Positions 26,881 to 36,516 of a DNA stretch of 39,456 bases are shown here, in pieces. How positions within the stretch are numbered: position 1 is the stretch's first letter; each line of letters opens with the position of its first letter. Both the position numbers and the translations under genes were made by a program. Where the stretch lies: the NCBI GenBank assembly GCA_913054335.1, contig CAJXHL010000007.1:1-39456 (forward strand), written 5' to 3'. The notes beneath the pieces were generated by a model. That model saw only the letters and a program-made list of their open reading frames with translations, did not search any database and was not told the DNA's origin. This DNA comes from an uncultured Gammaproteobacteria bacterium (GTDB lineage Bacteria; Pseudomonadota; Gammaproteobacteria; PS1; Pseudothioglobaceae).

Positions 26881-28653
26881 CTAGCGATGCAACTTATTCA
26901 CACCGTAGTCTTTGTATTTCTCTAAATAACGCACTGGCTTGCTAAGTGCGTCTTTTCTGAACGGGTCGCCCAATTCACGCGTACACATAATTTCAATAAT
27001 GGTTGTCTTGCCTTCATTCATCTGCATGTCAATGGCTTTTTTAAGTGCTGGACCAACTTCTTCAAGCTTGTCAACACGAATGCCCTCTGCACCCATAGAC
27101 TCAGCAATCTTAACAAAATTCTGGTCAGTTAGCTCATCAGCAATAAAACGCCTATCGTAGAAGTCCACTTGGTTCTTCTTCTCAGCACCCCATTGGCAGT
27201 TATGGAAGACCACCGCGGTGACAGGGATATCATGACGTATACAAGTCATGGTTTCAACCATACTCATTGCCCAAGCGCCATCACCAGCATAAGAGACTGC
27301 TGGGCGGTGAGGGGCTGCTGCTTTGGCGCCAATTATGGTTGGTAGCGCATAACCACAGTTACCAAAGCTCATTGGTGCAAAGAAGCTGCGTGGCTTCTCG
27401 AAGCGAAGGTAGCTGTTCGCCACCGAGTTGATGTTACCAATATCAGTTGATACCATCACATCTTCAGGCATCGCTTTTTCAAGTTCGCGAAGTACTTGTC
27501 TAGGGTGCAACCAACCTTCTTCCAAGTCTTGGATCATGTCCATGCTGTACTGATCTGTTTCATGAATCCAATTATCCAACTCTTCTTCCCACGCGACTTT
27601 TTCCTGTGCAATCTTAGTTGCTCTCTCAGCTTTTGTGGCATCGCAAACCAGATTGGCTGATGAGAGTTTCTCGGTGAGTGCTTCAGCCACTGCTTTGGCA
27701 TCACCACAAATACCCACAGTAATTGGTTTAACCAAGCCTAGCATCTTATGGTCGGCATCAATTTGTACAATTTTAGCGTCTTTTGGCCAATAATCCATAT
27801 CATGCTGAGGCAGTGTGCCAAACGGGCCTAGGCGCGTGCCTAAGGCTATAACAACGTCAGCTTTTGAGATTAACTTCATGGCAGCCTTAGAGCCTTGGTA
27901 TCCTAAAGGACCACACCAAAGTTCATGACTTGCCGGGAAGGAATCGTTATGCAGATAGGAATTAACCACTGGTGCACCTAAACGCTCAGCTAATGCCTTG
28001 CATTCATCAACACCATCAGCCATGACCACACCACCGCCAGAGACGATGACTGGGAACTTGGCCTGGGCAATGATTGCAACAGCCTTATTCAGTGTCTCTT
28101 CGCCACCGGCACCTCGATCAATTCGACGAGGTTGCGGAATGCTAAATTCACCATCAGCATAGAAGTAGTCTCTTGGGATGTTGAGTTGAGCAGGTGCCAT
28201 TTCACTCATGGCACGATCAAAACAACGACCGGTAAATTCTGCCATTCTCATTGGGTTAACCACATGACCTTGGTACTTAGTAAACTCTTGGAACATCGGC
28301 AATTGGTTAGTCTCTTGGAAGCCACCTAAGCCTATACCCATTGTGCCCGCTTCAGGGGTAATGATAACCACTGGGCTGTGCGCCCAATAGGCAGCAGCAA
28401 TCGCAGTAACACAGTTGGAGATACCAGGGCCATTTTGGCCAATCACAACACCGTGCTTACCGCTAACACGCGCGTAACCGTCTGCCATGTGTCCAGCGCC
28501 CTGCTCGTGTACCACCGGTATAAGGCGAATACCTGCTGGTTCGAAGATGTCCATGGCGTCCATAAAGGCGGATCCCATAATACCAAAGATGTCTTTAACA
28601 TCGTTTGCAACCATTGTTTCTACAAAGGCCTCGCTTGAGGTCATTTTTGTCAT
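26881..28653 (-). CDS. xsc: Sulfoacetaldehyde acetyltransferase
   Basis: ThDP enzyme with Xsc-like sequence (DIFGIMGSAFMDAMDIFEPAGIRLIPVVHEQGAGHMADGYARVSG, SFGNCGYALPTIIGAKAA); operon context with tpa and ald. Confidence 0.95.
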   Translation of the reverse strand: MTKMTSSEAFVETMVANDVKDIFGIMGSAFMDAMDIFEPAGIRLIPVVHEQGAGHMADGYARVSGKHGVVIGQNGPGISNCVTAIAAAYWAHSPVVIITPEAGTMGIGLGGFQETNQLPMFQEFTKYQGHVVNPMRMAEFTGRCFDRAMSEMAPAQLNIPRDYFYADGEFSIPQPRRIDRGAGGEETLNKAVAIIAQAKFPVIVSGGGVVMADGVDECKALAERLGAPVVNSYLHNDSFPASHELWCGPLGYQGSKAAMKLISKADVVIALGTRLGPFGTLPQHDMDYWPKDAKIVQIDADHKMLGLVKPITVGICGDAKAVAEALTEKLSSANLVCDATKAERATKIAQEKVAWEEELDNWIHETDQYSMDMIQDLEEGWLHPRQVLRELEKAMPEDVMVSTDIGNINSVANSYLRFEKPRSFFAPMSFGNCGYALPTIIGAKAAAPHRPAVSYAGDGAWAMSMVETMTCIRHDIPVTAVVFHNCQWGAEKKNQVDFYDRRFIADELTDQNFVKIAESMGAEGIRVDKLEEVGPALKKAIDMQMNEGKTTIIEIMCTRELGDPFRKDALSKPVRYLEKYKDYGVNKLHR

Positions 28654-28675
28654 TTTTTGTTACTCCTGTTATTAA

Positions 28676-29794
28676 TTAGTTGTTTAGCATTTCCAGTGCT
28701 GGGACGTAGTCATAATTCAAATCTCTGGCCACTTCCTCACAAGTCACTTTGCCAGAATGGACGTTAAGTCCAGCCCTAAGATGCTCATCATCGAGCAATG
28801 CTTGAGTAACACCTTTATTGGCAATATCAAGTGCAAAAGGTAGAGTGACATTATTAAGGGCATAAGTTGATGTTTTAGGCACACCACCTGGCATATTGGC
28901 TACACAATAGTGCACTACATCATCAACGACATAAGTTGGTTCGGCATGAGTTGTCGCCTTAGAGGTCTCAAAACAGCCGCCCTGATCGATTGCTACATCA
29001 ACCACAACAGAGCCTGGTTTCATCGCCTTGATCATTTCCTTGGTCACTAACTTTGGCGCCTCAGAACCGGGTATTAATACCCCGCCGATAACCAAATCAG
29101 CACTGATAACGTGTTCTTCAATTGAGCTTCGTGTTGAGAATACTGCATTTGTCGCTAGTCCAAATTGTTGCCAATGCTCTTCAAGTGTGTCAGGATTATT
29201 ATCAAGTACCCATACATTGGCGCCCATACCAACAGCAATATGTGCTGCGTGGCTGCCAACCATGCCACCACCAATAATAACCACTTTCAGAGGATCAACG
29301 CCTGGCACGCCGCCCAATAATGCGCCCAGCCCACCATGCGGGTGCTCCAAGTAATGTGCACCTGCTTGTACCGCCATGCGTCCAGCTACCTTTGACATTG
29401 GCGCCAAAAGTGGCAATCCACCTTTTGCTGAAGTAACGGTTTCGTAAGCTATACAAATTGCACCACTATCAACCAAGTCTTTGGTTTGCTCGGGATCAGG
29501 CGCCAAATGGAGATAAGTGTAGAGAATTTGCCCAGCCCTTAGCATTGCGCGCTCAGCGGCTTGGGGTTCTTTAACTTTGATAATCATCTCGGCAGTCGCA
29601 AAAATCTCGCTTGAGGTGGCAATAATTCTCGCACCAACTGCAGCGTAATCTTCGTTGCTGGCACCAATACCTAAACCAGCATTTGTTTCAACTAAAACCT
29701 CGTGTCCGTGGCCTGTGCATTCTTTAACACTTGAGGGTGTCAAACCTACACGATATTCGTGATTTTTAATTTCTTTTGGTACGCCAATAATCAT
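28676..29794 (-). CDS. ald: Alanine dehydrogenase
   Basis: MIIGVPKEIKNHEYRVGLTPSSV, LYTYLHLAPDPEQTKDL, GGGMVGSHAAHIAVGMGANV, DQGGCFETSKATTH. Confidence 0.97.
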   Translation of the reverse strand: MIIGVPKEIKNHEYRVGLTPSSVKECTGHGHEVLVETNAGLGIGASNEDYAAVGARIIATSSEIFATAEMIIKVKEPQAAERAMLRAGQILYTYLHLAPDPEQTKDLVDSGAICIAYETVTSAKGGLPLLAPMSKVAGRMAVQAGAHYLEHPHGGLGALLGGVPGVDPLKVVIIGGGMVGSHAAHIAVGMGANVWVLDNNPDTLEEHWQQFGLATNAVFSTRSSIEEHVISADLVIGGVLIPGSEAPKLVTKEMIKAMKPGSVVVDVAIDQGGCFETSKATTHAEPTYVVDDVVHYCVANMPGGVPKTSTYALNNVTLPFALDIANKGVTQALLDDEHLRAGLNVHSGKVTCEEVARDLNYDYVPALEMLNN

Positions 29795-29819
29795 GATAAT
29801 TTCCCTTGAAAAATCAGAA

Positions 29820-31181
29820 CTAAGTGTTCTCTGTTATTGCATTGTCAACTGCTTGGATAATTGAGTCGATATCGTTTTTTGTTGTGATAAACGCTGGGCT
29901 AAAAAGCAGCACGTTGTTCGCATTAACAAAATTACGATTACTGCGCCCAATCATCACTTTATTCTTCAAACAGTGTCCAGTAATCGCTATAACACTCTCA
30001 TCAGAAAGAGGTTCTTTTGTCTTTCTATCCTTAACCAGTTCTGCGCCACAGAATAAACCCTTGCCCCGAACATCGCCTATTATTGGGTGTTTTTCTTGCA
30101 GTTCAAACAACTTATCAATTAAATAATCGCCCATAGTATTGACGTTATCAAGCAAATTTTCACCTTTGATAATATTTAAAGTTTTAAGTGCTGCAGCGGG
30201 TCCAGCTGTACAACCACCAAAGGTAGAAATATCCCTGAAGCTGCTTAATGGGTCTGCTGGGTTTTGCTTAAAGTGCTCAAAAACTTTCTCGCTGGTAATT
30301 GTCACGGAAATAGCAGCATAGCCAGCCGCCAAACCTTTTGCGGTAGTCACTATATCAGGCTGAACTTCATAGTTTTGATAGCCAAACCATTTACCCGTTC
30401 TACCCAAACCGCAAACCACCTCGTCAATGTGGAGAAGCACATCATACTTTCGACAAATGGACTCAATGATTGGGAAATACTCCGGCACAGGTGGAATAAC
30501 ACCGCCGCCAGCAGTTATCGGCTCAAGCACAACTGAACCTACTGTATCTGGCCCTTCCTGCTGAATGACAGTTTCTAGAGCGTGCGCACATTCGATATTG
30601 CACTCACCGTATTTTTTTCCAAATGGGCAGCGATAGCAGCAACAATGTGGCATTTCAACAAAACCCGGTGCAAAAGGTCCGTATTGAGTTTTTCTTTGAT
30701 TTTGTCCCGTAGAGCTCAAAGCACCAATCGTTGTGCCGTGGTAATCTCGGTCGCGATAAATAATTTTATGCTTTTTTCCACCATTGTATGAATGGGCACG
30801 TTGGCGGACCATTTTGTAACCTTTTTCATTCGCCTCAGAGCCTGAATTTGAATAATAGACTCGATCTAGTCCAGGCGTTAAATCGGTTAGTTCTTTGGCA
30901 AATTGTGCACCGGGTTCGGAGCCAAAACTACCAGCAATATAAGGAATATCTCTCAACTGGTCAGCAATAGCATCCACCATGTCATCACGACCATAGCCCA
31001 GGTTAACTGTCCAAACGCCACCTGAAGTGGCGTCAAGATACTCATCACCTTTGGAATCGGTAACAACCATCCCCTTGCCTTTAACAAAAACCAAAGGATC
31101 TGCAGTTTCTAAAGCCTTGTGTTGTGTTAAATGATGCCAAACGTGTTTCTTATCATTTTGTATAATTGTGTGGTCAGACAT
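29820..31181 (-). CDS. tpa: Taurine-pyruvate aminotransferase (class III PLP aminotransferase)
   Basis: Class-III fold motifs (YYSNSGSEANEKGYKMVRQ, LHIDEVVCGLGRTGKWFGYQ, TTAKGLAAGYAAIS); context with xsc and ald. Confidence 0.92.
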   Translation of the reverse strand: MSDHTIIQNDKKHVWHHLTQHKALETADPLVFVKGKGMVVTDSKGDEYLDATSGGVWTVNLGYGRDDMVDAIADQLRDIPYIAGSFGSEPGAQFAKELTDLTPGLDRVYYSNSGSEANEKGYKMVRQRAHSYNGGKKHKIIYRDRDYHGTTIGALSSTGQNQRKTQYGPFAPGFVEMPHCCCYRCPFGKKYGECNIECAHALETVIQQEGPDTVGSVVLEPITAGGGVIPPVPEYFPIIESICRKYDVLLHIDEVVCGLGRTGKWFGYQNYEVQPDIVTTAKGLAAGYAAISVTITSEKVFEHFKQNPADPLSSFRDISTFGGCTAGPAAALKTLNIIKGENLLDNVNTMGDYLIDKLFELQEKHPIIGDVRGKGLFCGAELVKDRKTKEPLSDESVIAITGHCLKNKVMIGRSNRNFVNANNVLLFSPAFITTKNDIDSIIQAVDNAITENT

Positions 31182-31265
31182 AGTCAGCCCTTTATTTATA
31201 ATTATTAATTACGAATTGTAGGGTATTGTTAGTGTCAATTTATCTTATCTATAGAACCAGAAAAT

Positions 31266-31275
31266 ATGGACTTAA
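31266..31275 (+). promoter_or_regulatory. Possible TauR-type operator half-site
   Basis: ATGGACTTAA, 9/10 match to the CTGGACYTAA repeat recalled for TauR, just upstream of tauR and between tauR and tpa. Confidence 0.35.
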
Positions 31276-31284
31276 TGAGCCAGA

Positions 31285-32760
31285 ATGATGAATGAAATGT
31301 GGCAACAATTTTTTTCGCTGCGTCGCGACAAGCCTCGCACCCTTCAATTACAAATACGTCAACACTTGATCGATGCAATTAGTAATGGACTCATACGACC
31401 TAACGAACCATTGCCAGCCTCAAGAGCACTTGCCAAGGAGCTAAATGTAGCCAGAAATACAATTATAGCGGCTTACAAAGAGTTGGAGTTTGATGGTTAT
31501 ATCAATGCGCAAGAACGGCGTGGTTATTTTGTTAATGAAATAACTTATGAGCAGCTCTCCGGCGCAGGGCCTTCGAACACCACTGAAGTGGAACCAAACT
31601 GGCTGGATCGACTGATTACTAAGAATCCATCGACTAAAGTCAATATCGCTTACCCTGCGGACTGGAAAAAACAGCCTTATACCTTTACAGTGGGACAATT
31701 GGATAGTAGCTTAATTCCATTTTACGAATGGCGTGAAGTGGTTAGACACTCTTCTACCGTACCCGAAATTAAGAAGTGGAATAACGACCATGTCGATACC
31801 GACGACCCTACTCTTGTCAAGCAAATTCAGTCCAAAGTCTTGCCAAAAAGGGGAATCTGGGCTAACAAAAACCAAATATTGATTACAGCCGGAAGTCAAA
31901 ATGCAATTTATATTCTTGCAAGCCTTCTTGTTAATCAAGATACGAAAGTGGGTATTGAAGACCCAGGTTACCCTGATGTACGTAGTATTCTTAGCTTAAA
32001 AACAGGCAAAATAGAACCGATTGCTGTTGACAAAGAAGGCGTTATTGTTGATAACATAGATCCCAGTTGCGACCTAATTTATACAACGCCAAGTCATCAA
32101 TATCCGACTGGAGTCACAATGAGTATGGATAGGCGAAAGCAGCTTTTAGAACATGCACATGAAAATGATGTAGTCATTATCGAAGATGACTACGAAGCAG
32201 AAATCAATTTCTTAGAAAAGCCCCATCCATCGCTAAAAAGCCTTGACGAGCACAACAACGTTATTTATGTTGGCAGTTTCTCTAAAGCTTTTGCTCCAGG
32301 ACTGCGTCTAGGCTATCTTGTGGCACCGGAAGGTTTTATAACTGAGGCGAGGGCCCTAAGACGCCTAATGATGCGCCACGTACCAGCAAACAATCAACGC
32401 TCTGTTTCACTCTTCATTGCCTTAGGTCATTATCACAATATGTTTGCTAAAATTCAAAAAACCAACAAGGAGCGTTGGAATCTTATTAACGAGAAGATAA
32501 AAAATGAACCCTTGCTTTCCTGTACACCCACTTTAGGCGGGTCCACTTTTTGGATCAAGATACCCGAATCAATTGACTCTAAATTACTCTGCAAAGAGCT
32601 ATTCAAAAAAGGCGTTGTGTTAAGGCCTGGCCACGCCTCTTTTTTCTCTAGTAATCATCCAAAAAATTATCTACACCTGGGTTATTCAGCAATTAATACC
32701 GGAAAAATCAACAGAGGTATGGGGCTCCTTATCAATCAAATCAAACTAATGCTGGCCTAG
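31285..32760 (+). CDS. tauR: MocR/GntR-family regulator with aminotransferase-like domain, TauR-like
   Basis: N-terminal wHTH (LQLQIRQHLIDAISNGLIRPNEPLPASRALAKELNVARNTIIAAYKELEFDGYI) plus PLP-fold domain (YTTPSHQYPTGVTMS, VGSFSKAFAPGLRLGYLV); divergent from tpa. Confidence 0.85.
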   Translation: MMNEMWQQFFSLRRDKPRTLQLQIRQHLIDAISNGLIRPNEPLPASRALAKELNVARNTIIAAYKELEFDGYINAQERRGYFVNEITYEQLSGAGPSNTTEVEPNWLDRLITKNPSTKVNIAYPADWKKQPYTFTVGQLDSSLIPFYEWREVVRHSSTVPEIKKWNNDHVDTDDPTLVKQIQSKVLPKRGIWANKNQILITAGSQNAIYILASLLVNQDTKVGIEDPGYPDVRSILSLKTGKIEPIAVDKEGVIVDNIDPSCDLIYTTPSHQYPTGVTMSMDRRKQLLEHAHENDVVIIEDDYEAEINFLEKPHPSLKSLDEHNNVIYVGSFSKAFAPGLRLGYLVAPEGFITEARALRRLMMRHVPANNQRSVSLFIALGHYHNMFAKIQKTNKERWNLINEKIKNEPLLSCTPTLGGSTFWIKIPESIDSKLLCKELFKKGVVLRPGHASFFSSNHPKNYLHLGYSAINTGKINRGMGLLINQIKLMLA

Positions 32761-32762
32761 AG

Positions 32763-35234
32763 TTACACTCTGATTTTGGCATTGGACGGATCAAACATTG
32801 GCGCTAAGGAAACGCGAACAGCTTGAACCTCTCCCTCTACCTCGAGTGTGTAGGTGTCTGACAATAACTCTTTATCGCTCGCGCCCGGTTCGCAATCTAT
32901 ATATCCCAATCCAACGGCACCACCCAGTGCATGGCCATAAGAGCCGCTTGTTAGATAGCTCACTACCTCGCCGTTTCTTAAAATAGGCTCGTTGTGATAG
33001 AGCATAATCTCTGGATCATTCAACAAAAATTGCATAAGTCTTCTCTCAAGGCCTTTTTCTTGTTTCTTAATAACTGCATCACAGCCAATAAAATTGCCAA
33101 ATTTTGAAGGCTTTTTGCCTACTTTAACAGCAAAGCCTAAGCCTGCCTCCAATACGTGGTCATCATCTGTAATATCATGACCAAAATGTCGATAGCCTTT
33201 TTCAGTACGGCAGCTGTCCACCGTGTGCATGCCACAAAGTTTTAATGAATACGCCCTGCCTTTTTCTTCAATAAGTTCAGCAACGTATTGAGAGAATTCG
33301 ATTGGAAAATACAATTCCCAGCCAAGCTCTCCCACATAGGTCAATCGGTGTGCCCTCACTGGCGCCATACCTAACTCCATGTGGCAAATACTGGCAAATG
33401 GCATATTCTCATGACTCAGGTCATAGTCGGTCATTGACTGCAACAAATCTCTCGAATTTGGCCCCATTATAGCAAGGCAGTTTTCACTACTTGTGGCGTC
33501 AAATAAAGCGCAATTTGCACCTTCAGGCATATTTTGTTCAAGCCAATTCATGTCTCGGTTATTACAGGCAGCACCACTAACAACCAAATAATCACTCTCG
33601 GCTAAGCGGGTAATTGTAACATCGGCCTCGATACCGCCTTTGTTGTTAAGCCATTGTGTGTAAACGATTTTACCAATAGGTACGTCAACATCATTCGCAC
33701 AAATGTATTGCAAATAATCCATTGCATCAACGCCTTTAACACGAATTTTAGAGAACGATAGCATCTCATAGATGCCGACATTTTCGCGAATCGCCATGTG
33801 CTCAGCTCGGTGATAATCAAACCAATTTTGCTTGCCCCACGAATATTTATATTTCGCCTCAACACCTTTTTCAAGTTCGGCCTCTGGGACAAACCAATTA
33901 GGCCTTTCCCAGCCAGCAACCTCGCCAAAGCAAGCGCCTCTGTCTTTAAAAAATTGATAAAGAGGTGAGCGTCGCAAACCGCGCGCCGTTTTAAACTGAT
34001 GAAAGGGGTAATGGTTTTCATATAAATAACCCAAAGTTTCACTTACTCTAGACGCCAGATAAGTCTTATTATTTTGGAAAGGCTGCATTCTGCGAATATC
34101 TACTTCCCAGAGATCGCATGGAGGCTCGTTTCCTGCAATCCACTCCGCCAAATATTTGCCAGCGCCACCACCGGCTTGGATTCCAATAGAATTAAAACCA
34201 GCGGCAACATAAAAATTTTTTAATTCAGGGCATTCGCCTAAATGAAAATTGTCATCTGGGGTAAAGCTTTCAGGGCCGTTAAAGAACGTCTCTAAACCAA
34301 CATTTTCTAAGATCGGCAGACGATTCATCGCCATTTCAAGATAGGGCATCATGTGCTCTAGGTCATCGGGTATTTGATCGAAACAAAAGTCTTCAGGTAT
34401 GCCTTTTTGAGCCCAAGGTTTGGCATCAGGCTCGAACAAGCCAATCAATATCTTACCAGCATCTTCCTTGTAATATGCGCACTCATCTGGCACACGTACT
34501 GTGGGCATATCGCCAAGATTTTCCACCGGGGAAGTCAGCGCATAGTAGTGTTCGCATGCGTGTAGAGGAATATTGACACCAGCCATCATGCCAATATCTC
34601 TTGCCCACATACCACCACAGTTAACAACAACAGCTGATTTAATATTACCCTGATCCGTTTCAACGCCTGTTACAACACCATTTTCCTTTTGTATAGCGGT
34701 TACCTTAACATCTTCGAAAATTTCTACTCCATTGTTTTTAGCGCCTTTTGCGAGTGACATTGCAATATTAGCAGGATCACCTTTGCCGTCATGGGGAATC
34801 CAAACACCACCTACGGCATCCTCAACATTAAAATACTCTACTTTTTCTTTTATTTCTGAAGGAGAGAGCGAATGAATTTCAACCCCGTGTACTTTTGAGA
34901 GTGACACGTTTCGTTTAAACTCGCTCATTCTTTCATTATTAAGTGCAATGCCGACTGAGCCCGTGCGCCTAAAACCAGTTGCAAGGCCTGTTTCACTTTC
35001 TAGCTTTTCATACAAGTTACCCGAGTACTTGACCATTTGAGTAAGGTTAATACTAGCACGCATCTGACCAATAAGGCCTGCTGCATGCCATGTTGTTCCT
35101 GATGTGAGTTTTTTCCGCTCAAGAAGGACTACATCAGTATAACCCAGCTTAGCCAAATGGTAGGCAACAGAACAGCCCACAACACCGCCGCCGATAATAA
35201 CTACTTGTGCATTTTTTGGTAATGATTCCGACAT
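32763..35234 (-). CDS. FAD-dependent dimethylglycine/sarcosine dehydrogenase-like protein with C-terminal GcvT domain (paralogue 1)
   Basis: VVIIGGGVVGCSVAYHLAKLGYTDVVLLERKKLTSGTTWHAAGLIGQMR (His next to the FAD site as in DMGDH), GcvT-like LTYVGELGWELYFP...DSCRTEKGYRHFGHDI. Confidence 0.88.
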   Translation of the reverse strand: MSESLPKNAQVVIIGGGVVGCSVAYHLAKLGYTDVVLLERKKLTSGTTWHAAGLIGQMRASINLTQMVKYSGNLYEKLESETGLATGFRRTGSVGIALNNERMSEFKRNVSLSKVHGVEIHSLSPSEIKEKVEYFNVEDAVGGVWIPHDGKGDPANIAMSLAKGAKNNGVEIFEDVKVTAIQKENGVVTGVETDQGNIKSAVVVNCGGMWARDIGMMAGVNIPLHACEHYYALTSPVENLGDMPTVRVPDECAYYKEDAGKILIGLFEPDAKPWAQKGIPEDFCFDQIPDDLEHMMPYLEMAMNRLPILENVGLETFFNGPESFTPDDNFHLGECPELKNFYVAAGFNSIGIQAGGGAGKYLAEWIAGNEPPCDLWEVDIRRMQPFQNNKTYLASRVSETLGYLYENHYPFHQFKTARGLRRSPLYQFFKDRGACFGEVAGWERPNWFVPEAELEKGVEAKYKYSWGKQNWFDYHRAEHMAIRENVGIYEMLSFSKIRVKGVDAMDYLQYICANDVDVPIGKIVYTQWLNNKGGIEADVTITRLAESDYLVVSGAACNNRDMNWLEQNMPEGANCALFDATSSENCLAIMGPNSRDLLQSMTDYDLSHENMPFASICHMELGMAPVRAHRLTYVGELGWELYFPIEFSQYVAELIEEKGRAYSLKLCGMHTVDSCRTEKGYRHFGHDITDDDHVLEAGLGFAVKVGKKPSKFGNFIGCDAVIKKQEKGLERRLMQFLLNDPEIMLYHNEPILRNGEVVSYLTSGSYGHALGGAVGLGYIDCEPGASDKELLSDTYTLEVEGEVQAVRVSLAPMFDPSNAKIRV

Positions 35235-35344
35235 AATTATCTCTTAATTAAAAAAAATGAATTATTGGTAAATGCAAGGCGCATCTATACCTAACTCTAA
35301 TCGGTGAATTATAATACCAATTAAAACAGAAAATCAATAGAAAA

Positions 35345-35354
35345 TTGGTACCAA
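35345..35354. promoter_or_regulatory. Palindrome TTGGTACCAA with an upstream TACCAATT half-site (35315-35322)
   Basis: Inverted AATTGGTA/TACCAATT elements in the divergent region between paralogue 1 and the kinase gene. Confidence 0.3.
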
Positions 35355-35637
35355 AATAAAGTAAGTTAATAGTCCACTCAAACGTTATAGCCACCAAGGA
35401 TAAGCCGGTATTTTTTTTACATTAAAACATATTAATCACAATACACTGACCTCTTGCAATTCAGATACTTTTTTTGTGTGTACAATAAATTGTAAAAAGT
35501 TGCCCTTGGTTTTGGGTTGGTAAAATGAAACTGACTAGGCGGTCTATTATCACTGCGTTTACAAATTTGCAATCAGCCCTGATTGAAATTGGCCATGTTT
35601 GTAGGGTTTTCTTTTTCTGGAGTAATTAGTATAAAAA

Positions 35638-36516
35638 ATGATAAATGACACTTACAGACTCATCGAAACATTGCAATGTTGGACCAGTTCTATTCAAATT
35701 GAAGTGATTGAGGGCGGAACAACAAACAGTAATTTTCGTGTTGAGCATGCTAATCAAGTGTTCTTTGTGAGGCTTGGTAAAGACAAACCTGAGCACGGTA
35801 TTTACCGTTTTAACGAACTGGCTGCTAGCCAAGCAGCTTATTCTGCCGGTATCTCCCCTAGGGTATTTCATTCGGAGCCAGGCGCATTAGTTCTTGATTT
35901 TATCGAAGGTAGAACACTAAATGCTGAAAATCTAAGAAGCCCCCCTGTTATTGAAGAAGTGATTGGCTTGGTGAAAAAATGCCATCAGGAAATGCCTAAA
36001 TACCTTCCAGGGAGTATGTTGGTCTTTTGTGTTTTTCAAGTGATTAGGGGCTATTTAGCCACTTTGGAACAGGCAAAAGGCTGCAGGAGCTCTCAATTAC
36101 AAGGGTTTTTGCACATTAATGAACATCTCGAAAAAACAGTTGGAGAGATTGAGCTAAGATTTGGACACAATGACTTAATCGCAGGAAATTTTATTGACGA
36201 TGGACACAAGCTATGGCTGATAGATTGGGATTATGCGGGTTTTAACAGCCCATTATTTGATCTCGCCAATCTTGCTTCCAACAACGAATATTCTCAAAAA
36301 TTAGAATGCAGTTTGCTACAAAAGTATTATAAAAAAGATATATCACAAAGTTTATGGAAAAAGTATTTTGCAATGAAATGCGCTTCTTTACTACGTGAAT
36401 CATTGTGGAGTATGGTTTCTGAAATTTATTCCACTCTTGATGTTGATTACCTTAAAAAAACAAATGAAAATCTTCGCCGATTTGAAACGACATACGAAAA
36501 TTTCAAATTATTATGA
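35638..36516 (+). CDS. Choline/ethanolamine-kinase-like (APH-family) phosphotransferase
   Basis: GGTTNSNFRVE, RFGHNDLIAGNFIDDGHKLWLIDWDYAGFNSPLFDLANL catalytic/DxD-like region. Confidence 0.8.
   Translation: MINDTYRLIETLQCWTSSIQIEVIEGGTTNSNFRVEHANQVFFVRLGKDKPEHGIYRFNELAASQAAYSAGISPRVFHSEPGALVLDFIEGRTLNAENLRSPPVIEEVIGLVKKCHQEMPKYLPGSMLVFCVFQVIRGYLATLEQAKGCRSSQLQGFLHINEHLEKTVGEIELRFGHNDLIAGNFIDDGHKLWLIDWDYAGFNSPLFDLANLASNNEYSQKLECSLLQKYYKKDISQSLWKKYFAMKCASLLRESLWSMVSEIYSTLDVDYLKKTNENLRRFETTYENFKLL

Noticed and set aside
26871-26945. Short ATG frame after AAAGGAG (MFDTSDATYSHRS...) at the xsc 3' end
   Set aside because: Only about two dozen codons, antisense to the xsc C-terminus. At most a leftover leader of a deleted gene downstream of soeC.
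33602-34042. 146-aa minus-strand ORF within the FAD-GcvT paralogue 1 gene
   Set aside because: Overlapping alternate frame of a conserved gene; no recognisable domain.
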